Positions 1 through 6,962 of a stretch of 64,000 nt of DNA are shown in pieces; position 1 is the stretch's first letter; every line of letters starts with the position of its first letter. Below the pieces are notes generated by a model, which had not been told where the DNA came from, searched no databases, and saw only the letters and a program-made list of their open reading frames with translations. The stretch is from Pseudomonas syringae (GTDB lineage: Bacteria > Pseudomonadota > Gammaproteobacteria > Pseudomonadales > Pseudomonadaceae). The translations under genes were made by a program, and so were the position numbers. Where the stretch lies: NCBI RefSeq assembly GCF_021605415.1, contig NZ_WKEQ01000032.1, positions 1 through 64,000 of the forward strand, given 5' to 3'.

Positions 1-1
1 A

Positions 2-756
2 CAATACATCACTGAAGATGCCTATAAATGGTACAAAGCGGCGGCCGAACAAGGCGACCTCTATGCAATGTTAAAATAGGGCGAAGTAATAGCGATTTGT
101 GCAAGGTGATGGAAAATTGCACACCTAGTGAAAAGAAGCCTAATGAATGGCTTGAAGAAGCGGCAAGCATTGCAAAGAAAAAAGCGGCGAGCGGCGACCC
201 AGATGCGCTTTATATAATGTATGAGTTAACAGCGGACCGGAACTGGCTTGAAAAATCTGCTAACGCGGGGAACTCAACTGCACAATACCGAATGGCAATT
301 GGTGACCGTCAAGGCGAGGGCTACATACTTCCTTGGAAACGGCAACAGACCGTTGAGGGCTGGTTTCTTGCAGCTGCCAAAAACGGTAACCCGAAAGCGA
401 TGATGCAGCTATTCGGTATATACCGAGAGAAAGGCGACTTCGAACAAGCTAGGTATTGGTTAGAACAATCAGCCCTTTTAGGCTACGAAGCAGGACTTTA
501 TAACCTGGGGTACTTTCTAGCTGTAGAACCTGAAAAGCTGGGATTCCCAATGGATAAAGTCAAAGGCTATGGTTTAATATCGCTGCTGAAAGTGCTCGAC
601 GGCGGCGGCGCTGCTAAAACAGACGTTGAAGAAATACTCCCACAAATTGAATCCACTATGACTTCAAGCGAATTAGAACAAGCAAAAATATTCGCAGAAA
701 ACTGGAAAAAAGAGCACCCCCCTATTTCTTACTTTCCTGATAAAATCAGATTCTAA
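2..756 (+). pseudogene. Sel1-repeat protein, 5' end outside window, frameshifted
   Basis: The reading frame that enters the window (codons from base 2) encodes a Sel1-like helix (AYKWYKAAAEQGDLYAM) and stops at TAG 77-79. The frame one base away then continues the same protein (GRSNSDLCK...) to the stop at 754-756. Aligned with the next gene, which reads AMIQLGRSEND at this point, exactly one base is missing near 74-78; restoring a T would give AMLKLGRS. The rest matches the downstream paralogue throughout, including the ending HPPISYFPDK. Sel1 repeats are alpha-helical solenoids that usually mediate protein-protein contacts. The fragment is either a true pseudogene or a homopolymer sequencing error (TTAAAATAGGG). 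An ATG at 28 opens a frame to 756, but that would give a nonsense N-terminus. Confidence 0.75.
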
Positions 757-814
757 ATATCACGCCTATTAATCCTTCAGGAATTTGAGCGGTGAGAGGA
801 CACGGGCAATGAAA

Positions 815-874
815 CGCGCTCTCGGCAGAAGATGCATATGATGTCCGTAGGCATGAGAGCGCGGGATAATGCTT
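815..874 (+). terminator. Inverted repeat, possible terminator after Sel1 fragment
   Basis: Two perfect 9-base arms (CGCGCTCTC at 815-823 and GAGAGCGCG at 855-863) enclose a 31-base loop, followed by GGATAATGCTTTTT. The long loop makes this a weak terminator call; it could equally be a remnant element. Nothing else is recognisable between 757 and 1047. Confidence 0.3.
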
Positions 875-1047
875 TTTAACCAATATAAAACAGCGGAACC
901 CGAGAGACACTCAGAAGTTGATAGCTGTTTACGCAGATCCACATAGTAACAGTCACAACCAGCTAGTATGAAGCACCAATTAACAAGGCATCAAAGCCGA
1001 CGCTAATAACTTGTATGATCACACCCAGCACGCGACATGGAAACACT

Positions 1048-2022
1048 ATGATACTTAGGTCGATATTCTGCTTTTTGATAATTTTCACTGGGACGTGCCG
1101 TGCAGAAACGAATCTTTCCCAAGACCAGTTGGCAGCCAAGGAACGCGGAATTATTTTATACAATCAACTGAAATCGGGAGATGCTACCCCTTACTTAACT
1201 ATTGCTGCTCAGGCAGGCGACCGCGAGGCTCAGTATTATTTAGCGGAAACACTCAGAAAAAAAAATCACTTCATGAATTCTGAAGCTCGTAAATGGTACG
1301 AAGCTGCCGCCTCGCAGGAAGATATTTACGCAATGATCCAACTGGGGCGAAGTGAAAATGATGTCTGTGATATCTCCAAAAATTGCCCGCCAAATCGAAA
1401 AACGCAGAAAGAATGGTTGAAAGAAGCAAAAAAAATAGCAGAGAAAAAAGCAAGCAACGGTAACGCTGAAGCAATGTACATTATGTACGAACTTACTTAT
1501 GACGAAGCGTGGCTACAAAAGTCAGCTAGCAATGGTTATCCACTAGCACAATACTGGATAGCTAAAGGGCTCGAACAGGGAGAAGGTTTTTTCTTACCAT
1601 GGAACCGTAGCAAAACAATTGAAAAATGGTTTAAAGCGTCTGCAGAAGGAGGAAACCCAAGATCAATGATGGCTTATGCTGCCATTTTGTATAAACGAGA
1701 CGATGTGGAAGGGTATCGTTACTGGAATGAACAAGCCGCATTAGCAGGATATGCAAATACTGTATTTGGTTATGGCTGCGATCTTGCTCATGAACCTGAC
1801 ACGTTCGGCTACCCACTGGATCTTGTAAAGGGTTATGCTCTTATTTACTTGCTAACCCAACTAGACGGGGGCGGCGGCATGCAAGAAAATGTTAACGAAG
1901 TTCTGCCCTTAATAGAAAAAAAGATGACAACTTTACAAATTTTAGAAGCAAAGAAGTTCGCCAAACGTTGGGGAGAAACTCATCCTCCCCTCTCATTTTT
2001 TCCTGACAAACTTAACCACTGA
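1048..2022 (+). CDS. Exported Sel1-repeat protein
   Basis: A protein of 324 residues. The chosen ATG begins a clear signal peptide (MILRSIFCFLIIFTGTCRA, cleavage after about residue 19), so the protein is probably periplasmic. An upstream in-frame ATG at 1015 would bury this signal and has no better ribosome site. The body contains several Sel1/TPR-like helix pairs (AARKWYEAAAS-like, WLQKSASNGYPLAQYWIA, YWNEQAALAGYANTVFGYG) and a conserved tail with an LDGGGG loop and HPPLSFFPDK. It is a tandem paralogue of the frameshifted gene just upstream. Sel1 proteins are scaffolds or regulators; no specific partner can be inferred here. The region is more AT-rich than the rest of the window, hinting at a different origin. 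Confidence 0.8.
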   Translation: MILRSIFCFLIIFTGTCRAETNLSQDQLAAKERGIILYNQLKSGDATPYLTIAAQAGDREAQYYLAETLRKKNHFMNSEARKWYEAAASQEDIYAMIQLGRSENDVCDISKNCPPNRKTQKEWLKEAKKIAEKKASNGNAEAMYIMYELTYDEAWLQKSASNGYPLAQYWIAKGLEQGEGFFLPWNRSKTIEKWFKASAEGGNPRSMMAYAAILYKRDDVEGYRYWNEQAALAGYANTVFGYGCDLAHEPDTFGYPLDLVKGYALIYLLTQLDGGGGMQENVNEVLPLIEKKMTTLQILEAKKFAKRWGETHPPLSFFPDKLNH

Positions 2023-2067
2023 GATCACCGTTATGGCTCTAACCTAGCGCACGCCCCCGATTTGAAC

Positions 2068-2087
2068 GGGGAGCATTTCAACTCCCC
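2068..2087. terminator. Short GC hairpin between convergent genes
   Basis: GGGGAG (2068-2073) pairs with CTCCCC (2082-2087) across an 8-base loop and is followed by TTCT. It lies between the end of the Sel1 gene and the end of the convergent small gene, so it could terminate either. The U-tract is poor. Confidence 0.3.
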
Positions 2088-2100
2088 TTCTAATTCGAGC

Positions 2101-2397
2101 CTAATCCGACGCCTTCCACCCGAGCATCTTTTGCTGCGCCACTTCCAACAAATCAAACCCTTCCTGCGTCAGCAAATACAGCGCATGCGTAATATGCGGA
2201 ATGTCTTGAACATCCGCATGCCTGAAGCACAAACAATGCAGGGTTTCGAGCAGTTCGGTGGCGGCGCGCAGGCGTTGGACGGCGGTTTCGAGGATGTCTT
2301 TCGGGTTTGCTTCGGTGTCAATGACCAAGGGGGCGCTGTCGGTGACGGCGGTGTTCAAGCGGTGGTAGCGTTCGGGAAGCGGTTTCAGTATTGGCAT
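2101..2397 (-). CDS. Small DUF3077/DUF6124-like Pseudomonas protein
   Basis: A 98-residue soluble protein. The centre (NPKDILETAVQRLRAATELLETLHCLC) is predicted helical, and the layout resembles the short DUF3077/DUF6124-type proteins found in many copies in Pseudomonas, whose function is unknown. The start is an ATG about 9 bases downstream of a GAG in ...ACGAGTAATCCA. It is preceded, with only five bases between stop and start, by a conserved-looking short frame on the same strand (2403-2717), which may be its leader or partner. The family assignment is from memory of the pattern and is moderate. Confidence 0.65.
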   Translation of the reverse strand: MPILKPLPERYHRLNTAVTDSAPLVIDTEANPKDILETAVQRLRAATELLETLHCLCFRHADVQDIPHITHALYLLTQEGFDLLEVAQQKMLGWKASD

Positions 2398-2402
2398 TTG
2401 GA

Positions 2403-2717
2403 TTACTCGTATTTGTTGTAAGTAACCACCAGCACCGTGACCAAACGGTGGGAGGCGGACTGCGTACAGGCTTGGTCAACCGAGAACAACAACTCAGCTC
2501 GCCCATGGGCGACCCTGCACACAGCCGCCATGACAATGCGCTGCGAAGACATAGATGTCCGCAGGGCAAATGATGGCACATCTGCAAGCGTGTTGTTTTC
2601 CAGGTGACCAAGCCTGGATCGCTGATTTTGCAGCGATGCAGAACCATATCCGCCCCAGCTCAGCCCGCGAAAGCCGATAAAGAGTCTGCCTCTGTAGGAA
2701 TCGCCCGAGTTTCCCAA
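2403..2717 (-). CDS. Possible short leader ORF upstream of the DUF3077-like gene
   Basis: An open frame of 104 codons ending in ...VTYNKYE just five bases before the ATG of the next gene; its last codons form that gene's ribosome-binding region. The middle part (ALRTSMSSQRIVMAAVCRVAHGR) resembles a short sequence I associate with the region ahead of DUF3077-like genes in other Pseudomonas genomes. That suggests either a small real protein or a conserved RNA leader read as protein. There is no signal peptide or known domain, and it is rich in Ser, Arg and Gly, as spurious frames often are. Without it, 2398-2886 would be a 489-base gap containing nothing else I recognise. Confidence 0.3.
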   Translation of the reverse strand: MGNSGDSYRGRLFIGFRGLSWGGYGSASLQNQRSRLGHLENNTLADVPSFALRTSMSSQRIVMAAVCRVAHGRAELLFSVDQACTQSASHRLVTVLVVTYNKYE

Positions 2718-2886
2718 CAGAAACTATCCCGCCTCTCGACAGGCAACATTCAGCCGGCTTAACCATCACTTAACTTCGCGGTCAAAGAATTCACTGAACC
2801 GCACGCCCTCAGAGCCTTTCTGACGCCCAGTGCGGCAGGTTCGGCAGCCGTTTGCCGGGCTTCCATTACGCACCGGAGTCTTTTTC

Positions 2887-3156
2887 ATGAACGTTCGTCC
2901 ATTTCTGTTTACGACCGCCCTCGCCTGCACGGCGTTTGCCGGGGTGGCTCAGGCCAATGACACATCTGCCACATCCAATGCTGTGCCTTATCAATACGGG
3001 GTGCCGTTGCACGTCGCGAAGGTGGTTTCGTTGTCTGAGCCGTCGACGCTCGATTGCAAGGTGGTAAAGGCTGACATGAAGTACATCGACACGTCGGGTA
3101 AACCTGCGGAGATCAGCTACAGCAAATTATCTGACGCGTGCAGTTATCAAAACTGA
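2887..3156 (+). CDS. DUF2790 small exported protein
   Basis: An 89-residue protein with a signal peptide (MNVRPFLFTTALACTAFAGVAQA, cut after about residue 23). The mature domain (YQYGVPLHVAKVVSLSEP...CKVVKADMKYIDTSGK) matches the DUF2790 family of small periplasmic Pseudomonas proteins of unknown function. The start is the ATG 8 bases after GGAG (2875-2878); a longer frame from 2830 lacks a ribosome site and would hide the signal. Two cysteines (in DCKVV and DACSY) could form a disulfide in the mature protein. Confidence 0.85.
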   Translation: MNVRPFLFTTALACTAFAGVAQANDTSATSNAVPYQYGVPLHVAKVVSLSEPSTLDCKVVKADMKYIDTSGKPAEISYSKLSDACSYQN

Positions 3157-3245
3157 CAGAAGTTTCTGATTTGCAGTTTTGCGGTAGGCGCAGGTGGGTT
3201 CCGGGGTTATGCTCGGAGCCTTCCTCACTGCCGCAGGGATTCGCT

Positions 3246-3644
3246 ATGCAGTTGTCGTTTCGCACGTTGTCGATACTCACCTCCTCTCTTTGTCTGGTGC
3301 TGACCCTTATCTGGGGCTTCGCGCCTGAGGTGTTGCTGGCGATCTGGAGTATTGAATATTCATCCGCAGCGGGCTTTGTCGCCAGGCGCAGCGCGGTGCT
3401 GTTTGCGGCGTTGAGCGTGATGTTTTATTTGGTGCGCAATGCGCCGCCGTCTGCCACGCGCAATGCTTTGAGCAATGGTTTTCTGGTTGGCTGTTTTGGT
3501 TTGGCGGTGCTGGGATTTGGCGAATGGCTCAACGGCCATGCCGGGCCTGGGATTTTGCCGGCCGTGTTGGTCGAGTTCGCGCTGGGCCTTGGTTTTGTGC
3601 AGGCCCGGCGCGTGACGGTCGAACTGGCTGAAACGGTCAGTTAG
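3246..3644 (+). CDS. Small integral membrane protein, unknown function
   Basis: A 132-residue protein with four predicted membrane segments: LTSSLCLVLTLIWGFAPEVLL, a shorter one at AVLFAALSVMFYLV, GFLVGCFGLAVLGFG, and PAVLVEFALGLGFVQA. The ATG follows CAGGGA at a suitable distance. The longer frame from 3138 overlaps the end of the preceding gene and is not supported. The layout resembles DUF4345-like small membrane proteins, but I cannot name the family with certainty. Its stop overlaps the last bases of the convergent DUF1652 gene. Confidence 0.7.
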   Translation: MQLSFRTLSILTSSLCLVLTLIWGFAPEVLLAIWSIEYSSAAGFVARRSAVLFAALSVMFYLVRNAPPSATRNALSNGFLVGCFGLAVLGFGEWLNGHAGPGILPAVLVEFALGLGFVQARRVTVELAETVS

Positions 3645-3910
3645 ATGGCTTTGTATCGTGGCGTGTAAGTTGGCTGTACAGACTGATGATCCAGATCGGA
3701 TCGCAGTCCGGCGATCAGCTCGTTGATAGCGCGCGATCCGTTGAGGTTGCTGGCGTCGATTCCGCTGACGAGCAATTCAACCTGATCTGTCTGGTGGTCG
3801 CCGAACACTTTGACGGTCATCGACAGATCCGGGGACAGCGTGCACTGGCAGCGTTTCGGCAGAAAGCTACTTTCTATGATGTTGCGAAGTTCCAAGGCAG
3901 ATAAAAACAT
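3641..3910 (-). CDS. DUF1652 domain protein
   Basis: An 89-residue protein beginning MFLSALELRNIIESSFLPKRCQC, followed by TVKVFGDHQTDQVELLVSGID and a helical tail. This is the DUF1652 pattern, a small soluble family largely confined to Pseudomonas with unknown function. The ATG is preceded by AGGAG on the minus strand. The gene is convergent with the membrane protein gene, overlapping it by four bases. Confidence 0.85.
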   Translation of the reverse strand: MFLSALELRNIIESSFLPKRCQCTLSPDLSMTVKVFGDHQTDQVELLVSGIDASNLNGSRAINELIAGLRSDLDHQSVQPTYTPRYKAI

Positions 3911-4279
3911 GGCGAAGCCTCTCCTGCTGTGAGATTGCCAATCAAGTATTCATGCTGACCGGTTGCTGCCCCTGCGCGGTTGTGTCCCCGCTGATTCCTT
4001 GAGTGCGACAAACGGTGTGTTGCTGAATGCCCGTTGAAATGAAGGCGCCTAAACCTGGTGCGCCGCACCAAGAAACAGCATAAAACGTGCCGGTCATCAG
4101 TGCCCGTACAGCCCGTTGAGAATCATGGACTTAGCTACAAGGCCAGTATTTGGCCAGTTGCAAAATGCAAGATCAGCCTTCAAATACACTGCATTTTGCA
4201 ATTGACCTCCGGTTTGCATTCGCTTCGCCATGCCGGTAAGAATGCCAGTCATTTACCCTACACCTGCAAGGAGGCTCCA
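3911..4279. other. Non-coding gap upstream of ecotin with inverted repeat
   Basis: There is no supported gene in these 369 bases. The region holds a direct duplication of TGGCCAG (about 4140-4157) and a strong inverted repeat: TTGCAAAATGCA at 4158-4169 and TGCATTTTGCAA at 4190-4201, twelve perfect paired bases around a 20-base spacer. The repeat lies about 80 bases before the ecotin start, where an operator or promoter would be expected. Confidence 0.6.
4158..4201. promoter_or_regulatory. Inverted repeat upstream of ecotin, candidate operator
   Basis: Two 12-base perfect arms (TTGCAAAATGCA and its complement) are separated by 20 bases. The left arm plus its next base (TTGCA-AAA-TGCAA) is itself nearly palindromic, as in tandem half-sites for a dimeric regulator. 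No U-tract follows, so a terminator is unlikely. The regulator is unknown. Confidence 0.4.
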
Positions 4280-4765
4280 ATGGGTTCTTTACGCATTTAC
4301 GCGACCACCGGCCTGTTTGTCGCCGCCCTCTCTACGTTTGCTGACGCAGCAAAACTCGAAGACACCGCACCCTACCCCAAACCTGAAAGCGGCTTCAGTC
4401 GTCAGGTCATTCATCTGCCCCAACAAGCCAATGAAGAAAATTTCCGCATCGAAGTGTTGGCCGGGAAAACCCTGATGGTCGATTGCAACCGCCAGCATCT
4501 GGGCGGTGTGCTGGAGGAAAGAAGTCTCGAAGGTTGGGGTTATCCGTTCTATCGACTGGAAAAGGTCATTGGCCCGATGAGCACGATGATGGCTTGCCCA
4601 CCTGGCAGTTCCAGCAAGCGCGCATTCGTACCCGTTGTCGGTGACGGCTTTATGTTGCGTTACAACAGCAAACTACCGGTTGTGATTTACGCCCCCTCGG
4701 ACGTCGAAGTGCGATATCGCATCTGGGAAGTTTCGGACAAAGTCGGCACCGCCATTCAGGAGTAA
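4280..4765 (+). CDS. eco: Ecotin, periplasmic serine protease inhibitor
   Basis: A 161-residue protein whose signal peptide ends around ADA (residues 18-20). The mature protein follows E. coli ecotin closely: the PYPKPESGFSRQVIHLP opening, VDCNRQHLGG, LEGWGYPFY, the reactive loop STMMACP with methionine at the P1 position, and MLRYNSKLPVVIYAP. The two cysteines that hold the loop are present. Ecotin is a dimeric inhibitor of trypsin-, chymotrypsin- and elastase-like proteases and protects the cell envelope from host or predator proteases. The start follows a near-perfect AAGGAGG; the longer frame from 4058 is not supported. The gene is followed 13 bases later by a NIPSNAP gene, probably in the same transcript. 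Confidence 0.95.
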   Translation: MGSLRIYATTGLFVAALSTFADAAKLEDTAPYPKPESGFSRQVIHLPQQANEENFRIEVLAGKTLMVDCNRQHLGGVLEERSLEGWGYPFYRLEKVIGPMSTMMACPPGSSSKRAFVPVVGDGFMLRYNSKLPVVIYAPSDVEVRYRIWEVSDKVGTAIQE

Positions 4766-4778
4766 GGAAACGACCTAC

Positions 4779-5084
4779 GTGATTACCTGCCACGTCCGAT
4801 ACGTGATCGATCCGTACCAATTAAGCGAATTCGAGGCCTATGCCAAAGCCTGGCTCGGCATCGTCGAGCGCCTGGGCGGCACGCATCACGGTTATTTTCT
4901 GCCGTCCGAGGGGGCCAGTAACATTGCTTACTGCCTATTCAGCTTCCCATCCCTGGCGGACTACGAGAGCTACCGCCATATCGCGATGACCGATCCGGAA
5001 AGCACAGCGCTGGTCGCGTCCCTGCTCGAGAAAAAATTCATTGTCAGTTACGAACGCAGTTTCCTGCGTCCATTGCTGGCCTGA
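4779..5084 (+). CDS. NIPSNAP family protein
   Basis: A 101-residue single-domain protein with a ferredoxin-like dimeric alpha/beta-barrel pattern: VRYVIDPYQLSEFEAYAKAWLGIVERLGGTHHGYFLPSEG and a middle segment SFPSLADYESYR. This matches the NIPSNAP family, whose bacterial members have no settled function. The start codon is GTG at 4779, preceded by TAAGGAAA that overlaps the ecotin stop. The short spacing suggests co-transcription with ecotin. Confidence 0.85.
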   Translation: MITCHVRYVIDPYQLSEFEAYAKAWLGIVERLGGTHHGYFLPSEGASNIAYCLFSFPSLADYESYRHIAMTDPESTALVASLLEKKFIVSYERSFLRPLLA

Positions 5085-5091
5085 CACGATC

Positions 5092-6105
5092 TCACGCCGG
5101 GATACTGAACGCCGCCGCACGCTCGGCGACGTGGCGCAGGCTGTCGAAGTTGATATTGGCGCCGGAGTCGATGGCGATCAAGGTTTGACCCTGCGCACCG
5201 GTTCGCGCCACGTATTGCTTGATCCCCGCCACGGCCAGTGCGCCGGAGGGCTCGGTGATTGAACGGGTGTCGTCGTAAATGTTCTTGATTGCCGCGCAGA
5301 GTTCATCGTTGCTGACGGTGACCACCTCATCCACGCAGAAGCGGCACACCTCGAAGCCATACTCGCCGATCTGCGCTACGGCGACGCCGTCAGCGAAGGT
5401 GCCGACGCTGGGCAGCGCCACGCGTTGATCGGCAAGCATGGCGGCGCTCAGGCTGGCGGAATGTTCGGATTCGACGCCGATGATGCGCACGTCCGGTCGC
5501 AGGTATTTGACGTACGCGGCGATGCCCGCGATTAAACCGCCGCCACCGACCGGGACGAAAATCGCTTCCAGTGCGCCTTGATGTTCACGGAGGATTTCCA
5601 TGGCCACGGTGCCTTGCCCGGCGATGACATCGGGGTCGTCGAATGGCGAAACAAAGGTGCGTCCGGTGTGTTCGGCCAGTTGCAGGGCATGGGCAAGCGC
5701 GAACGGGAAGCTCTCGCCATGCAGCAAGGCTTCGGCGCCACGACTGCGTACGCCGAGCACTTTAAGTTCCGGTGTGGTTGCGGGCATGACGATGGTAGCT
5801 GCGATGCCCAGCTCGCGGGCCGCCAACGCCACGCCTTGCGCATGATTGCCGGCTGAGGCAGTCATCACACCTCGGGCCTTTTGCTCATCACTCAGTTGCA
5901 CCAGTTTGTTGTAGGCACCACGGATCTTGAAGGAGAACGTCGGTTGCAGGTCTTCGCGCTTGAGCAGGATGCGATTGCCCAGCGCTTCGGACAGGGCCGG
6001 GGCTGGCTGCAAAGGCGTGCGCACAGCCAGGTCATAGACCGGCGCCGCAAGGATTTTTTTCACGTAGTGCTCAAGCAAGGCTTGTTGTTCGGTCGTGCAA
6101 TTCAT
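5092..6105 (-). CDS. Threonine dehydratase-like PLP enzyme, catalytic domain only
   Basis: A 337-residue fold-type II PLP enzyme. The Schiff-base lysine is K60 in SFKIRGAYNK, the phosphate/substrate loop is SAGNHAQG, and the glycine-rich PLP phosphate site is GGGGLIAG. These are the marks of threonine ammonia-lyase, which converts threonine to 2-oxobutanoate for isoleucine synthesis or catabolism. Full biosynthetic IlvA is about 500 residues with C-terminal ACT-like domains that bind isoleucine. This protein stops at the catalytic domain and should lack that feedback control. The ATG at 6105 sits 6 bases after GGAG; the ATG at 6111 abuts the GGAG and is a poor start. A serine or hydroxyaspartate dehydratase role cannot be excluded. 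Confidence 0.85.
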   Translation of the reverse strand: MNCTTEQQALLEHYVKKILAAPVYDLAVRTPLQPAPALSEALGNRILLKREDLQPTFSFKIRGAYNKLVQLSDEQKARGVMTASAGNHAQGVALAARELGIAATIVMPATTPELKVLGVRSRGAEALLHGESFPFALAHALQLAEHTGRTFVSPFDDPDVIAGQGTVAMEILREHQGALEAIFVPVGGGGLIAGIAAYVKYLRPDVRIIGVESEHSASLSAAMLADQRVALPSVGTFADGVAVAQIGEYGFEVCRFCVDEVVTVSNDELCAAIKNIYDDTRSITEPSGALAVAGIKQYVARTGAQGQTLIAIDSGANINFDSLRHVAERAAAFSIPA

Positions 6106-6131
6106 CGCCATCTCCTGGGTTCACACCCCTT

Positions 6132-6212
6132 GTGTAGGAGCTACCGCAGGCTGCGATCTTTTGATCTTAAAAACCAACATCAAAAGATCGCAGCCTGCGG
6201 CAGCTCCTACAC
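6132..6212. repeat. Pseudomonas intergenic inverted repeat (REP-like doublet)
   Basis: GTAGGAGCTACCGCAGGCTG-type sequence at 6133 onward is repeated in inverted orientation ending CAGCTCCTAC at about 6211, with GATCTTTTGATC next to the centre. The same unit recurs at 13904-13938 and 27066-27157, marking it as a dispersed extragenic repeat. Confidence 0.85.
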
Positions 6213-6247
6213 GGGATCGTGCTGTTTCAAAACCCTGGAGATGGAAA

Positions 6248-6270
6248 GTAAAAACCCGCCTCTAGGGCGG
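6248..6270 (-). terminator. Rho-independent terminator on minus strand
   Basis: ACCCGCC and GGCGGGT pair around a short TCTAG-like loop and are followed on the minus strand by TTTTT. It is oriented so that it ends a transcript coming from the right, which supports the candidate small RNA. Confidence 0.7.
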
Positions 6271-6359
6271 GTTGGGTGCTGCAGTCGTGAGCTAGCCCGC
6301 CAAATGAGGAATGGCGGTAATAATGCTTGGCTGGCAGCGCAATACGGTGGAAGTCATGG
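6248..6359 (-). ncRNA. Candidate small RNA of about 110 nt
   Basis: The minus strand carries a strong Rho-independent terminator at 6248-6270 (AACCCGCC/GGCGGGTT stem followed by a T-run), although the gene it faces starts beyond it, so it must end a separate transcript. Upstream on the same strand is a promoter-like pair: TTGACT at 6393-6388 and GCTAAT at 6371-6366, 16 bases apart. This predicts initiation near 6359 and an RNA of about 112 bases. The -10 context (CTAATTT) would also suit the stationary-phase sigma factor RpoS. Only short frames of about 20 codons lie inside. I considered known Pseudomonas RNAs such as RgsA but cannot confirm identity. Confidence 0.45.
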
Positions 6360-6365
6360 CTCGAA

Positions 6366-6393
6366 ATTAGCCCGGTTGTTGAGGGCGAGTCAA
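6366..6393 (-). promoter_or_regulatory. Candidate sigma-70/RpoS promoter for the small RNA
   Basis: On the minus strand TTGACT (6393-6388) and GCTAAT (6371-6366) are spaced by 16 bases, immediately upstream of the predicted small RNA start. Confidence 0.4.
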
Positions 6394-6456
6394 TGGTGGA
6401 TTTTGCCGAGTGCCTGTAGGCTGGCGCATCGACTCATCACTCCAGGGAAGGTTTTC

Positions 6457-6792
6457 ATGATGTCCATCGCTTTGCCGCTTACTGCCTTGATCACGTTTGC
6501 CGGATATACCATCTCGGTGATGCTTCAGGCGGAGCAATCACTGATCGATTTTGGTATCAGTTTGATGTCCAGGCCGGACACCGCGCAGGTGGTGATCGAT
6601 CTATATCTACTGGCGACAATCGCCGGTGCGTGGATGTACAAGGATGCTCGCCAGCGAGGGAAACCGGTATGGTCGGTGGTGCCTTATTTGCTGTTGACGG
6701 CTGCCTTTGTGTCGGTGGGGCCATTGTTGTATCTGGTGGTTCGGGGGGTTCAGGAGCGCCAGAAAACGGCTGACCCGACGGCGGTGGGCTGA
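6457..6792 (+). CDS. DUF2834-type small membrane protein
   Basis: A 111-residue protein with three hydrophobic segments (SIALPLTALITFAGYTISVML, VVIDLYLLATIAGAWMY and VPYLLLTAAFVSVGPLLYLVVRG) and a conserved DARQRG loop after the second. This is the layout of DUF2834 proteins, small membrane proteins of unknown role. The ATG follows AGGGAAGG by a normal distance. The long frame that starts at 5881 runs through the repeat and small RNA and is rejected. It is followed by a REPIN. Confidence 0.75.
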   Translation: MMSIALPLTALITFAGYTISVMLQAEQSLIDFGISLMSRPDTAQVVIDLYLLATIAGAWMYKDARQRGKPVWSVVPYLLLTAAFVSVGPLLYLVVRGVQERQKTADPTAVG

Positions 6793-6823
6793 TCCGTTTT
6801 TATTGGTGTTTCTGATGACGTCT

Positions 6824-6916
6824 TCGCGAGCAGGCTCGCTCCCACAGGATGCGGATGGTTTACATGGCAGGCGTCGCCAACCCGAACCTGTAGGAGCGGG
6901 CCTGCCCGCGAAAGCG
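6824..6916. repeat. REPIN (two inverted REP units)
   Basis: TCGCGAGCAGGCTCGCTCCC at 6824-6843 and the inverted unit GTAGGAGCGGGCCTGCCCGC at about 6890-6909 flank a spacer between two convergent genes. This is the standard Pseudomonas REP doublet. Confidence 0.85.
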
Positions 6917-6962
6917 TCCGGGCAGCCACCGCAAACTGTCGCCTGAGTGGCTTTGTCGTCAC

